Positions 44,037-52,228 of a DNA stretch of 64,000 nt are shown in pieces. The position numbers and the translations under genes were made by a program. The notes below the pieces were generated by a model. The model did no database searches. It worked only from the letters and a program-made list of their open reading frames with translations, and was not told the DNA's origin. Every line of letters begins with the position of its first letter. The stretch's first letter is position 1. Source of the stretch: [Streptosporangium] indianense (GTDB lineage Bacteria; Actinomycetota; Actinomycetes; Streptomycetales; Streptomycetaceae); NCBI RefSeq assembly GCF_021474405.1, contig NZ_JAKEIO010000012.1, positions 27,371-91,370 of the forward strand. Direction: 5' to 3'.

Positions 44037-45095
44037 ATGAGTGCACCGTCCACCGTCCTGATCACCGGCGGAGCCGGTTTCATCGGCAGTCACGCCTGCG
44101 CCGAACTCCTCGACCATGGCTACGAGTTGATCGTCGTCGACGACTACTCCAACAGCACGCCGCAGGTCTTCACACGGGTGCAGCGGGTCGCCGGACGCTT
44201 CGTGGGAGCCGTGTACGAACTGGACATCCGTGACCGGCGAGCCCTGTCGGCGGTGTTCCACCGGCACGCCGTGGACGCCGTCGTGCACTTCGCCGCCCTG
44301 AAGTCGGTCAGCCGGTCGGCGCGGATGCCCCTGGAGTACTACGACACCAATATCGCCGGCACCACGTCCTTGCTGCGCACCATGCAGGAGCACGAGGTGC
44401 ACCGGCTCATCTTCTCGTCCACCTGTTCGATCTACGGTGATGCGGCGCACGGGCCGCTCGACGAGTCGGCGCCCGCCCGGCCGACCAACCCCTTCGCCGC
44501 CTCCAAATGGGTCTGCGAGCAGATCCTGGCCGACGTGTGCGACCGCCGGCCCGAGTACGCCGTGATGTCCCTGCGCTACTTCAACCCGGTCGGCGCCCAC
44601 CCCAGCGGGCTGCTCGGCGAGGCCCCGCACGACCCGCCGGGCAAATTGGTGCCGTCGCTGGCCCAGGTGGCCTCGGGGCAGCAGGAACGGCTTCGCGTGT
44701 TCGGCAACGACTACCCGACGCCCGACGGGACCGCGATCCGCGACTACGTGCACGTCATGGACACCGTCGAAGCGCTCCGGGTGGCGCTGGACCGGCTCGG
44801 CGACCAGTCCGGTATGCGGGTGTACAACCTCGGCAGCGGCGAAGGGAGTTCGGTCCTCGACGTCCTCACCCAGTTCTCCCGCACGACCGGCCGGAACATC
44901 CCGTACGAGGTCGGCCCGCGACGCCTCGGTGACGTGGCAGAGTTCGTCGCCGACGCGCGCGCCGCCGCACGCGACCTGCACTGGCGCCCCACCCGGGACC
45001 TGGACGCGATATGCCGGGACGCCTGGCGGTTTCACAGGCTTCATCCGCACGGTTACGCGAACTCGCCGCATCGCCCCAAGCTGAAGGAGTACTGA
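44037..45095 (+). CDS. galE: UDP-glucose 4-epimerase-like protein with Tyr to Phe in YxxxK
   Basis: 352 residues. Extended-SDR features are clear: TGGAGFIGSHA at the N-terminus, HFAALKSV, FSSTCSIYG (Ser127-Thr128) and RYFNPVGAHPSG. In GalE the next motif is Y-x-x-x-K; here it is F153-A-A-S-K157 (codon TTC), so the catalytic Tyr is missing. Epimerases with this change are severely impaired, so it may bind UDP-sugar without efficient turnover or use another base. It follows the GntR gene by 71 bases, with the repeated operator site in between, and should belong to the glycan regulon rather than to inositol use. Confidence 0.85.
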   Translation: MSAPSTVLITGGAGFIGSHACAELLDHGYELIVVDDYSNSTPQVFTRVQRVAGRFVGAVYELDIRDRRALSAVFHRHAVDAVVHFAALKSVSRSARMPLEYYDTNIAGTTSLLRTMQEHEVHRLIFSSTCSIYGDAAHGPLDESAPARPTNPFAASKWVCEQILADVCDRRPEYAVMSLRYFNPVGAHPSGLLGEAPHDPPGKLVPSLAQVASGQQERLRVFGNDYPTPDGTAIRDYVHVMDTVEALRVALDRLGDQSGMRVYNLGSGEGSSVLDVLTQFSRTTGRNIPYEVGPRRLGDVAEFVADARAAARDLHWRPTRDLDAICRDAWRFHRLHPHGYANSPHRPKLKEY

Positions 45096-45214
45096 GTGAT
45101 CCGATCCGACCTGACCGCGGACCGGCCATGACCTCGAGCGCCGCCCCGGGCTGAGGGCCACCCGCGTACACGGCTGTTCCGGGCTTCACCGACCGACCAG
45201 AGGAGGCGTGTGCC

Positions 45215-47905
45215 ATGCCGTCGGTCCACAGGCTGATGGCCGCCCACATCGCACTGACCGGGGCAGCCTGCTGTCTGTATCTGGCCTGGCCCGGTCTGCG
45301 GCAGCCACTGTGGGCGGTCGTCGTCCTGGCCGGGGCGGTGGCCGTCGTCCTCGGGGTCCGCACCCACCGGCCCGGTCACCGATGGCCCTGGCTGATGCTC
45401 GCCGCCGGGCTGACCGTGGTCGCCGTCGGCGGCACTCGGGCCCATGTGCAGGGGGCGTACGTCCAGGTCTCCGGACCGGCTCCGTCACCGGCGGACGCCT
45501 TCGGCCTCGTCGCCTACCCGCTTCTCGCCCTGGGGGCGTTCGGTCTCGTCCGGTACCGCCGGGCAGGGCGTGCCCTGCCCGGCCTGCTCGACGCGCTGAT
45601 GGTCACCACGGGACTGGCCCTGGTGGGATGGATCCACCTGGTGGAACCGCTCACCACGCGGGGAGGTCTGACCTGGCAGCAGCGTGCCCTCGCCCTCGCG
45701 TACCCGCTGGGCGACATGATGCTGCTGGCGATGCTGTCCCGGCTTCTTCCCCCGAGACCGCTGGCCGGCCGCGACCGAGCCGCGGGGTTGCTCGTCCTGG
45801 GCACGGTGGCCCTGCTTCTCTTCGACCTCGCCGCAGGAATTCTGCTGCTCGACGGCGGAATGCCCTCAGGCGCCCTGCCCGGCTTCGGCTGGATCCTCCT
45901 GTGCACGGCGTGGGGGGCGGCCGCGCTGGATCCGTCCATGGCCGGGCCGGCGACGCCCCGGCCGCCACCGCGGCCCCTCCCGGGGCCCCGGGTCCGGCTC
46001 TTCCTGCTCGCCCTGGCCACGCTGGTGCCGCCCGCGTTCCTGCTCGTCGAGCGACAGGCGGACCGGATCCGCGGCGCGGCGGTACCGGCCGCCCTCGCCT
46101 GTGTCCTCTTCCTGCTCGTGGTCCTGCGGCTGGCGGGCGTGGCCGCGGCCCACCCCAAGGGCTCGGCCCATGGGCGGGTGCCGCGCACGCCACCGCGGGC
46201 GAAGGATCCGCACGCCGCGGGTGAGGCGTACTTCCGCACACTCCTGAGCAGCACCTCGGACGTCGTCCTGGTCGTCGGCGACGACTCCACCGTCCGTTAC
46301 GCCAGCCCCTCGGCGCGGGCCCTGTTCGGCCACCCCGAGGTGGCCGGGAACGCACTGCGGGACCTCATCGACCCCCAGGACCGGCAGCGCGTCGACAGGA
46401 CACTGGCCGCCCTGGACGGCGGTCCGGGCCGGGACGTCCACGACCACTGGAGGGTGGCGGGGCGGGGTGGTCTCGTCGAGGCGGAGGCGCACTGCCGCGA
46501 CCTGCGGACGGACGAGAGCGTCGGAGGTCTCGTCGTCACCCTGCGGGACGTGACCGAGCAGCGGAAGGTGCGGCACGAACTCTCGCACCGGGCCTTGCAC
46601 GATCCCGTCACCGGCCTGCCCAACCGCACCCTGCTGCTGGAGCGCATCGGCAGGGCCTTGCTGCGCGACCGCCGGGAGTCCTCCCTGGCCTGCGTCCTCC
46701 TCATCGATCTGGACGATTTCAGGACCGTCAACGAGACCCTGGGGCACGCGGCCGGCGACCGGATCCTGAAGGCGGTGGGCGCGCGTCTGTCGGAGACGCT
46801 GCGGCGCACCGACACCGTGGCCAGGCTGAGCGGTGACGAGTTCGCGGTGTTGATGGAGGAGGCCCGGCAGCCCCTCGACGCGGAACTCCTCGCCGAGCAG
46901 GTGATCCAGGTGCTGGACCGGCCCTTCGAACTGCCCGAAGGGCCGGTCCACGTCTCCGCGGGCGTGGGGGTGGCCACCGCGCTGGACAGCGCCGACGCCG
47001 AAGAACTGCTGACGTGCGCCGGACTGGCCGTCTATGCGGCCAAGTCCGCCGGGAACCGGCAATGGCGCCGTTTCGTGCCGAGACTGCGCGTCCGGGGGGC
47101 CGAGCGGCACGACCTGCACGCGCGGCTGGACCGTGCGATCGCCAGGGAGGAGTTCGCCCTGCGCTACCAGCCCGTGGTGGACATCGCCGGCGGTCAGGTC
47201 ATCGGCTTCGAAGCGCTGGTGCGCTGGCCGCAGGCCCGGTGCGGGCTGGTCTCGCCGGTGCGGTTCATCCCGCTCGCCGAGGAGACCGGCCACATCAGGC
47301 CCCTGGGCGCCTGGGTGCTGCGCAAGGCCGCCGCTGACATGGCCCGCGTCCAGCAAACCGCCGACGGGGGCGCGGCACCGTACATCAGTGTCAACGTCTC
47401 CGGGCGTCAATGGCAGGACATCGGGTTCCTGGACGAGGTGAGAAGGGCCGTCGCCACACCGGGTCTCGCCCCCGGCTCGCTCCAGCTGGAACTCACCGAG
47501 TCGGTGCTCGTGCGCCGGGACGACCGGCTCGACCAGGTCCTCCGGTCGTTGAAGGAACTGGGCGTGCGCATCGCCGTCGACGATTTCGGGACCGGCTTCT
47601 CCTCGCTGCGCTACCTGCGCGACTTCCCCGTCGACATCCTCAAGATCGACAAGACGTACATCGACGACATCCCGCGGGACCCCCGGCAGGCGGCACTCGT
47701 GCGGGGGATCGTGTCTCTCGCCAGGACGCTCGGGCTGCAGATCATCGCCGAGGGCATCGAGCAACGCCGGCAGCGGGACCTGCTGACGGCCATGGGCTGC
47801 CGGTTCGGGCAGGGCTACCTGTTCGCCCGGCCCATGACGGTGGAGCAGAGCGCGGTCGCGCTTCGGCGGCACTACGGCGACCCTTTCCACTCGGACGTCC
47901 GGTGA
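45215..47905 (+). CDS. Membrane GGDEF-EAL protein (c-di-GMP turnover) with PAS domain
   Basis: 896 residues. Residues 5-310 contain about eight to nine hydrophobic helices forming a membrane sensor. A PAS domain covers about 335-445 ([15 protein letters not shown]). The GGDEF domain reads SGDEF at 539-543, a permitted variant, with an I-site R530-x-x-D533 for product inhibition. The EAL domain has E-A-L at 666-668 and later [13 protein letters not shown] and KIDKTYID, so phosphodiesterase residues are kept. ATG 45215 follows GAGGAGG. In Streptomyces c-di-GMP controls development. It lies between galE and the convergent GH15 gene and may tune glycan output. Confidence 0.92.
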   Translation: MPSVHRLMAAHIALTGAACCLYLAWPGLRQPLWAVVVLAGAVAVVLGVRTHRPGHRWPWLMLAAGLTVVAVGGTRAHVQGAYVQVSGPAPSPADAFGLVAYPLLALGAFGLVRYRRAGRALPGLLDALMVTTGLALVGWIHLVEPLTTRGGLTWQQRALALAYPLGDMMLLAMLSRLLPPRPLAGRDRAAGLLVLGTVALLLFDLAAGILLLDGGMPSGALPGFGWILLCTAWGAAALDPSMAGPATPRPPPRPLPGPRVRLFLLALATLVPPAFLLVERQADRIRGAAVPAALACVLFLLVVLRLAGVAAAHPKGSAHGRVPRTPPRAKDPHAAGEAYFRTLLSSTSDVVLVVGDDSTVRYASPSARALFGHPEVAGNALRDLIDPQDRQRVDRTLAALDGGPGRDVHDHWRVAGRGGLVEAEAHCRDLRTDESVGGLVVTLRDVTEQRKVRHELSHRALHDPVTGLPNRTLLLERIGRALLRDRRESSLACVLLIDLDDFRTVNETLGHAAGDRILKAVGARLSETLRRTDTVARLSGDEFAVLMEEARQPLDAELLAEQVIQVLDRPFELPEGPVHVSAGVGVATALDSADAEELLTCAGLAVYAAKSAGNRQWRRFVPRLRVRGAERHDLHARLDRAIAREEFALRYQPVVDIAGGQVIGFEALVRWPQARCGLVSPVRFIPLAEETGHIRPLGAWVLRKAAADMARVQQTADGGAAPYISVNVSGRQWQDIGFLDEVRRAVATPGLAPGSLQLELTESVLVRRDDRLDQVLRSLKELGVRIAVDDFGTGFSSLRYLRDFPVDILKIDKTYIDDIPRDPRQAALVRGIVSLARTLGLQIIAEGIEQRRQRDLLTAMGCRFGQGYLFARPMTVEQSAVALRRHYGDPFHSDVR

Positions 47906-47921
47906 CGGGCCCCATGGGCGG

Positions 47922-47962
47922 CCCCGTCCACAGGGGCCCCATGGGCAACCCCGTGGACGGGG
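47922..47962. terminator. Bidirectional hairpin between the GGDEF-EAL and GH15 genes
   Basis: CCCCGTCCAC at 47922-47931 pairs exactly with GTGGACGGGG at 47953-47962. It lies in the 72-base convergent gap, which also has two copies of GGGCCCCATGGGC. Confidence 0.6.
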
Positions 47963-47977
47963 GGCTGGGAGGGGCCG

Positions 47978-49804
47978 TCAGGACAGGTGCCTGGGACGGC
48001 CCCGGCGCGGCGGTGCGGCGGACAGGGCGAACGCCGTCTCCGCCAGCGCGAGATGACTGAACGCCTGCGGGGCGTTGCCCAGTTGGCGTCCGGTTTGCGG
48101 ATCCCACTGCTCGGCGAGCAGCCCGACATCGTTGCGGACGGCGAGGACGCGTTCGAAGACCTCGCGGGCGTGCTCGGTGTGGCCGTCGGCCGAGAGGCCG
48201 GCGGCGTACCACAGGGAGCACGCCACGAACGCGCCCTCTCCGCCGGACGCGCCGTCCGATCCGTCGCCGTCGCCGTCGCCGTCGCGCGAGCAGCGCCGCA
48301 GGAAGCCGCCGTGGTCCAGGTGACTCATCGCCCGTACCGTGCCGCGCACCCGGGGGTCCGAAGGCGGCAGGAAACCCAGGCGGGGCATCAGCAGACTGGA
48401 GGCGTCCAGGTCCGGTGACCCGTAGGCCTGAACGAACGAGTGCTGTCCGGCGTCCCAGCCCTCGCTCAGCACCTGCCGGCGCACCTCGTCCCGCATGGCA
48501 CGCCATTCGGCCGAGGAGCCGTTGCGGCCGAGGAGCTCCCCCATCCGTACGGCGCGGTCGGCGGCCACCCAGGCCATGACCTTGGAGTGCACGAACTGGC
48601 GCCGCGGGCCGCGCACCTGCCACAGTCCCTGGTCGGGCTCCCGCCAGTGCCGGAGCAGACAGCCCATGAGCGCCTCGACCAGGTCCCACACGTGCGCGGG
48701 CATGGGGATGCCCGCCCGCAGGGACAGGCAGAGCGTGTCCAGCACCTCGCCGTAGACGTCGAGCTGGAACTGGCCGACCGCGGAGTTCCCGAACCGCACC
48801 GGCCGGGATCCCTCGTAGCCCGGGAGCCAGGGTGCCTCGGTCTCGGGCAGCAGGCGCTGGCCGCCGACGCCGTACACGGCCTGCAGCTGGGCGGGATCGC
48901 CGGCGATGGCCCGCACGAGCCAGTCCAGCCAGGCGGTGGCCTCCTCCCGGTAGCCGCTGCGCAGCAGGCAGGACAGGGTGAGGGTGGAGTCGCGCAGCCA
49001 GCAGTAGCGGTGGTCCCAGTTGTGGTCGCCGCCGATGCGGCCGGGCAGTGAGGTGGTGGGCGCGGCGACGATGCCGCCGGTGGGGGCGTAGGTGAGGGCC
49101 TTGAGAGTGATCAGTGAGCGCACCACGGCGTCCCGCCACGGTCCCTGGTAGCGGCACTGGCCGGCCCAGCGACGCCAGAAGTCGACGGTCTCCTTCATGG
49201 CCGTCTCCGCCGGCACGGACAGGGGTGCCGGCGAATCGGGCCGGTGGGACGGTGACCAGGCCAGCGTCAGTGCCAGCCGCCGTCCGGCGGGCACGGTGAA
49301 CTCCCATACGGTGGCGTCGGTGTCGCCGAGCGCGGTGACCGGCCCGTCGGCGCCGAGCCAGACGGCGTCCGGCCCGGCGACCGCCACGGTGCAGTGCCCG
49401 GCGTCGCGCACCCACGGCACGACCCTGCCCTGGTGGAAGCGCAGCCGCAGATCGCTGCGCATCCGCACGGCACCGGACAGTCCCTCGATCACGCGGACGA
49501 GGCAGGGCAGCTGGGTGCGCGGCGGCATGAAGTCGGTGACGCGGACGGCGCCGTCCCCGGTCTCCCACCATGAGTCCAGCACCAGCGTGTCCTGCCGGTA
49601 GGCGCGCCGCACGCAGCGGTCGGCACCGGGGTCCGCGGGAGCGACGCGCCAACGGCCGTTGCCGCTGTCGCCCAGCAGTGCGGCCAGGCAGGCCGGCGAG
49701 TCGAAGCGGGGCAGGCACAGCCAGTCGACGGAGCCGTTGCGGCCGACCATGGTCGCGGTCTGGAGATCGCTGAGGAGGGCAAAGTCCTCGATCGGTACGC
49801 TCAT
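47978..49804 (-). CDS. Glycoside hydrolase family 15 protein (glucoamylase/trehalase-like)
   Basis: 608 residues from ATG 49804 with GGAGG upstream. N-terminal beta-sandwich begins IEDFALLSDLQTATMVGRNGSV then DWLCLPRFDSPA; the (alpha/alpha)6 barrel has WDHRYCWLRDS and the C-terminal LAEQWDPQTGRQLGN, where the Glu is the catalytic base of GH15. No signal peptide, as in the intracellular trehalase group. A low-complexity DGDGDGDGSDGASGG insertion sits before the last helices. Likely substrates are trehalose or alpha-glucans. It is divergent from the glycan operon and shares the duplicated operator region with it. Confidence 0.9.
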   Translation of the reverse strand: MSVPIEDFALLSDLQTATMVGRNGSVDWLCLPRFDSPACLAALLGDSGNGRWRVAPADPGADRCVRRAYRQDTLVLDSWWETGDGAVRVTDFMPPRTQLPCLVRVIEGLSGAVRMRSDLRLRFHQGRVVPWVRDAGHCTVAVAGPDAVWLGADGPVTALGDTDATVWEFTVPAGRRLALTLAWSPSHRPDSPAPLSVPAETAMKETVDFWRRWAGQCRYQGPWRDAVVRSLITLKALTYAPTGGIVAAPTTSLPGRIGGDHNWDHRYCWLRDSTLTLSCLLRSGYREEATAWLDWLVRAIAGDPAQLQAVYGVGGQRLLPETEAPWLPGYEGSRPVRFGNSAVGQFQLDVYGEVLDTLCLSLRAGIPMPAHVWDLVEALMGCLLRHWREPDQGLWQVRGPRRQFVHSKVMAWVAADRAVRMGELLGRNGSSAEWRAMRDEVRRQVLSEGWDAGQHSFVQAYGSPDLDASSLLMPRLGFLPPSDPRVRGTVRAMSHLDHGGFLRRCSRDGDGDGDGSDGASGGEGAFVACSLWYAAGLSADGHTEHAREVFERVLAVRNDVGLLAEQWDPQTGRQLGNAPQAFSHLALAETAFALSAAPPRRGRPRHLS

Positions 49805-49843
49805 GATCACCGTCCTCCGCCACCCGCGACGGACGCCATCGTG

Positions 49844-49858
49844 GTTTACGGCGTATAC
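49844..49858 (-). promoter_or_regulatory. GTATAC-N3-GTAAAC site, copy b (GH15)
   Basis: On the minus strand GTATACGCCGTAAAC, 40 bases upstream of the GH15 start. The two arms GTATAC and GTAAAC form an imperfect palindrome around three bases. Confidence 0.6.
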
Positions 49859-49942
49859 ATACATCGTCGCCCGGGCGGGAGTGCCCGTCAACCCGCATCC
49901 ACCTCGACTTGACGCTTCAGCACGAATCGGCACAAGATGCTC

Positions 49943-49957
49943 GTATACGTCGTAAAC
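49943..49957 (+). promoter_or_regulatory. GTATAC-N3-GTAAAC site, copy c (glycan operon)
   Basis: GTATACGTCGTAAAC, followed by GTACGGCG, 49 bases before the first gene of the glycan operon. It lies 99 bases from copy b in the same divergent gap. Confidence 0.6.
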
Positions 49958-50005
49958 GTACGGCGACGCGCCCGCGCCGCCGGCTCGCGACGGAGGTGAA
50001 CTCCC

Positions 50006-50746
50006 GTGCACATCTGCGAGGGGATTCCCCCGTGTCTCAGGCGCCCACCGGTCGAGCTGGAGATCGTCATCCCCGCCGTCAACGAGGAGCGCCGTCTGCC
50101 CCGCACCATCGCGACGACGGTGGGCTACCTCCGGGGGCAGGTCTGGTCGTCGGCCGTCGTCGTGGTCGACAACAACTCCGTGGACTGCACGAACGACGTC
50201 CCTGAGCGCTTCGACAGCCCCGGCACCCCGGTCCATGTCATCGGGTGCAGCGAGCCCGGTAAGGGTGCCGCCGTACGGCGGGGCATCGTCACCTCGACGG
50301 CCCGTTACGTCGGATTCCTCGACGCCGACAACGCGACCCCGGTCGAGACCCTCGACAAGGTGCTGCCCCTGCTGCGGCAGGGCTGCGCCGCGGTGATCGC
50401 CTCACGGCACGTCGACGGTTCCCGATTCGAGGTCGAGGAGTCGGCGATGCGCCGGTGCGGCGGCTGGATGTTCCGGCGGCTCACCCGTCTGACCCTGCCG
50501 GACATCGCCGACACCCAGTGCGGCTTCAAGTTCTTCGACGGGCGGCTCGCCCGGGAAGTGGCGGCCCGCTGCCGCGTCGACGGGTTCGCCTTCGACGTGG
50601 AGTTGCTCGCCCGGATCGTGCGGGCCGGCGGCACGGTCGTCGAGGTCCCGGTCGCCTGGACGGACATGCCCGGATCGACGTTCTCCGCCCGACACGACGG
50701 CATCCGCTCCATGGCGGACGTGCTGCGCATCTCCCTCTCACGGTGA
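50006..50746 (+). CDS. Glycosyltransferase family 2 (dolichyl-phosphate-sugar synthase-like)
   Basis: 246 residues from GTG 50006 with GGAGGTGA upstream. GT-A fold: LEIVIPAVNEERRLPRTI at the N-terminus, VVVDNNSVDCT, and the metal-binding FLDADNATP. DTQCGFKFFDG is typical of polyprenyl-phosphate glucose or mannose synthases. No C-terminal membrane helices, so it resembles the soluble Ppm/Dpm1 type. It would charge a lipid carrier on the cytoplasmic face for the GT39-like transferase at 57268. First gene of the nine-gene operon. Confidence 0.9.
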   Translation: MHICEGIPPCLRRPPVELEIVIPAVNEERRLPRTIATTVGYLRGQVWSSAVVVVDNNSVDCTNDVPERFDSPGTPVHVIGCSEPGKGAAVRRGIVTSTARYVGFLDADNATPVETLDKVLPLLRQGCAAVIASRHVDGSRFEVEESAMRRCGGWMFRRLTRLTLPDIADTQCGFKFFDGRLAREVAARCRVDGFAFDVELLARIVRAGGTVVEVPVAWTDMPGSTFSARHDGIRSMADVLRISLSR

Positions 50747-50752
50747 CACGTC

Positions 50753-52228
50753 ATGAATGCACTCGAGCACCTCGCCCGGACCAACGTGCTGTTCCTCAAC
50801 TGGCGAGATCCGGCCCACCCCCAGGCCGGCGGAGCGGAGGCGTACTGCTTCGAGATCGCCAGGCGGCTGGCCCGGTCCGGCGCCCGGGTGACCCTCTTCA
50901 CCGCGCGCTTCCCGGGCTCCCGGCCCGTCGAGTGGACCGACGGTGTGCGCGTGCTGCGCGACGGCGGCACCTACGGCGTCTACCCCGCCGCGGCCCGGCA
51001 CCTGCTCGGGAACCGGCACACCTACGACGCCGTGGTCGACTTCCAGAACGGCATACCGTTCTTCTCCCCCCTGTTCACACCCCGCTGGACCGCGGACGTG
51101 TGCGTCATCCACCACATCCACCAGAAGCAGTTCGACCTGTTCTTCCGGTGGCCCATGAACGCCGTCGGGCGACTGCTGGAGAAGCAGATCAGCCGCCTGG
51201 TGTACCGCGGGCACGCCATCGTCGCCGTCTCCCCCTCCACGCGGGAAGGGGTCCGCGCCGAACTCGGTTTCCGCAATCCCGTCTATCTGGTGCCCAACGG
51301 CAGCCCGAGCCCGTCGACCGTCCCGGTCGTCCGGGCCGCCGCACCGACCATCGCCGTCGTCACCCGGATGACCCCGCAAAAGCGCGTGGACCTCCTGCTG
51401 CGGGCCCTGCCCGCACTCCGCGAACGGTGGCCCGGCCTGCGGGTGGATCTCGCGGGCGACGGCGGTGAACTGCCCGACCTGCGCGCACTCGCCCGCCGGC
51501 TCGGCCTCGACTCGACCGTCACCTTCCACGGCCATGTCACCGAGGAGCGCAAGCGGGCCCTGCTCGGCGGCGCGTGGCTGACCGTGGTGCCCTCCGTCGC
51601 CGAGGGCTGGGGCCTGACCGTGATCGAGGCCAATTCCATGGGCACCCCCGCGGTCGCCTTCGACGTCCCAGGACTGCGCGACGCCGTCCGCCAGGGCCAC
51701 AACGGCTGGCTGGTCCCCGACGGCGGGCCGCTGTCCGACGCGCTCGCCACGGCCCTCACCGAACTGTCCGACGCCGATGCCCGCGACCGGGCCGACCGGC
51801 GCTGCCGCGCCTGGAGCGCGCGGTTCTCGTGGGACGACAGCGCCGAGCGGCTCGCCCAGGTGATCCTCGAAGAGGCCGGGCGCGTGCGTCGGCACCGCAG
51901 GTCGCGCCGGCGGGACAGCGACCTGACGGTCCTCACCTCGTTCCGGTCCCCGAACGGCGACCACGTCGAACGCACCCTGAAGACCCTGCTGCGGGAGACC
52001 GACCGGTGGACCCGCCAGGGCGACGCCTTCCAGTTGCTGCTGCACGGCTGCGACGAGTTGCGCGCGTTCCAGGCGCTGCGACGGCTCGGAGTGCCCGACG
52101 CGGCCTTCCGGCTGGCGCACCGGCGCGAGGAACTCGTCGCGCCGGAGACGGACAGCCCCGGTGAGGACGTCCGGCCGTGGCCGACCACCGACCAGCCCGC
52201 TGCCCGGGACCGGCGGGAGCCCGCATGA
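50753..52228 (+). CDS. Glycosyltransferase family 4 with C-terminal extension
   Basis: 491 residues. GT-B fold: LNWRDPAHPQAGGAEAYCFE in the acceptor half, AVVTRMTPQKRVDLLLRALP and VVPSVAEGWGLTVIEANSMG (the E-x7-E nucleotide-sugar site) in the donor half. About 90 residues after the usual GT4 end form a charged extension (from RRRDSDLTVLTSFRSPNGDH) that resembles part of a second domain of unknown role. Six bases after the GT2 stop; its own stop overlaps the next start as ATGA. Confidence 0.9.
   Translation: MNALEHLARTNVLFLNWRDPAHPQAGGAEAYCFEIARRLARSGARVTLFTARFPGSRPVEWTDGVRVLRDGGTYGVYPAAARHLLGNRHTYDAVVDFQNGIPFFSPLFTPRWTADVCVIHHIHQKQFDLFFRWPMNAVGRLLEKQISRLVYRGHAIVAVSPSTREGVRAELGFRNPVYLVPNGSPSPSTVPVVRAAAPTIAVVTRMTPQKRVDLLLRALPALRERWPGLRVDLAGDGGELPDLRALARRLGLDSTVTFHGHVTEERKRALLGGAWLTVVPSVAEGWGLTVIEANSMGTPAVAFDVPGLRDAVRQGHNGWLVPDGGPLSDALATALTELSDADARDRADRRCRAWSARFSWDDSAERLAQVILEEAGRVRRHRRSRRRDSDLTVLTSFRSPNGDHVERTLKTLLRETDRWTRQGDAFQLLLHGCDELRAFQALRRLGVPDAAFRLAHRREELVAPETDSPGEDVRPWPTTDQPAARDRREPA

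Noticed and set aside
48246..48300. Short GTCGCC repeats on the plus strand, possibly a regulatory repeat
   Set aside because: It encodes the Asp-Gly low-complexity insertion in the GH15 protein and needs no further explanation.
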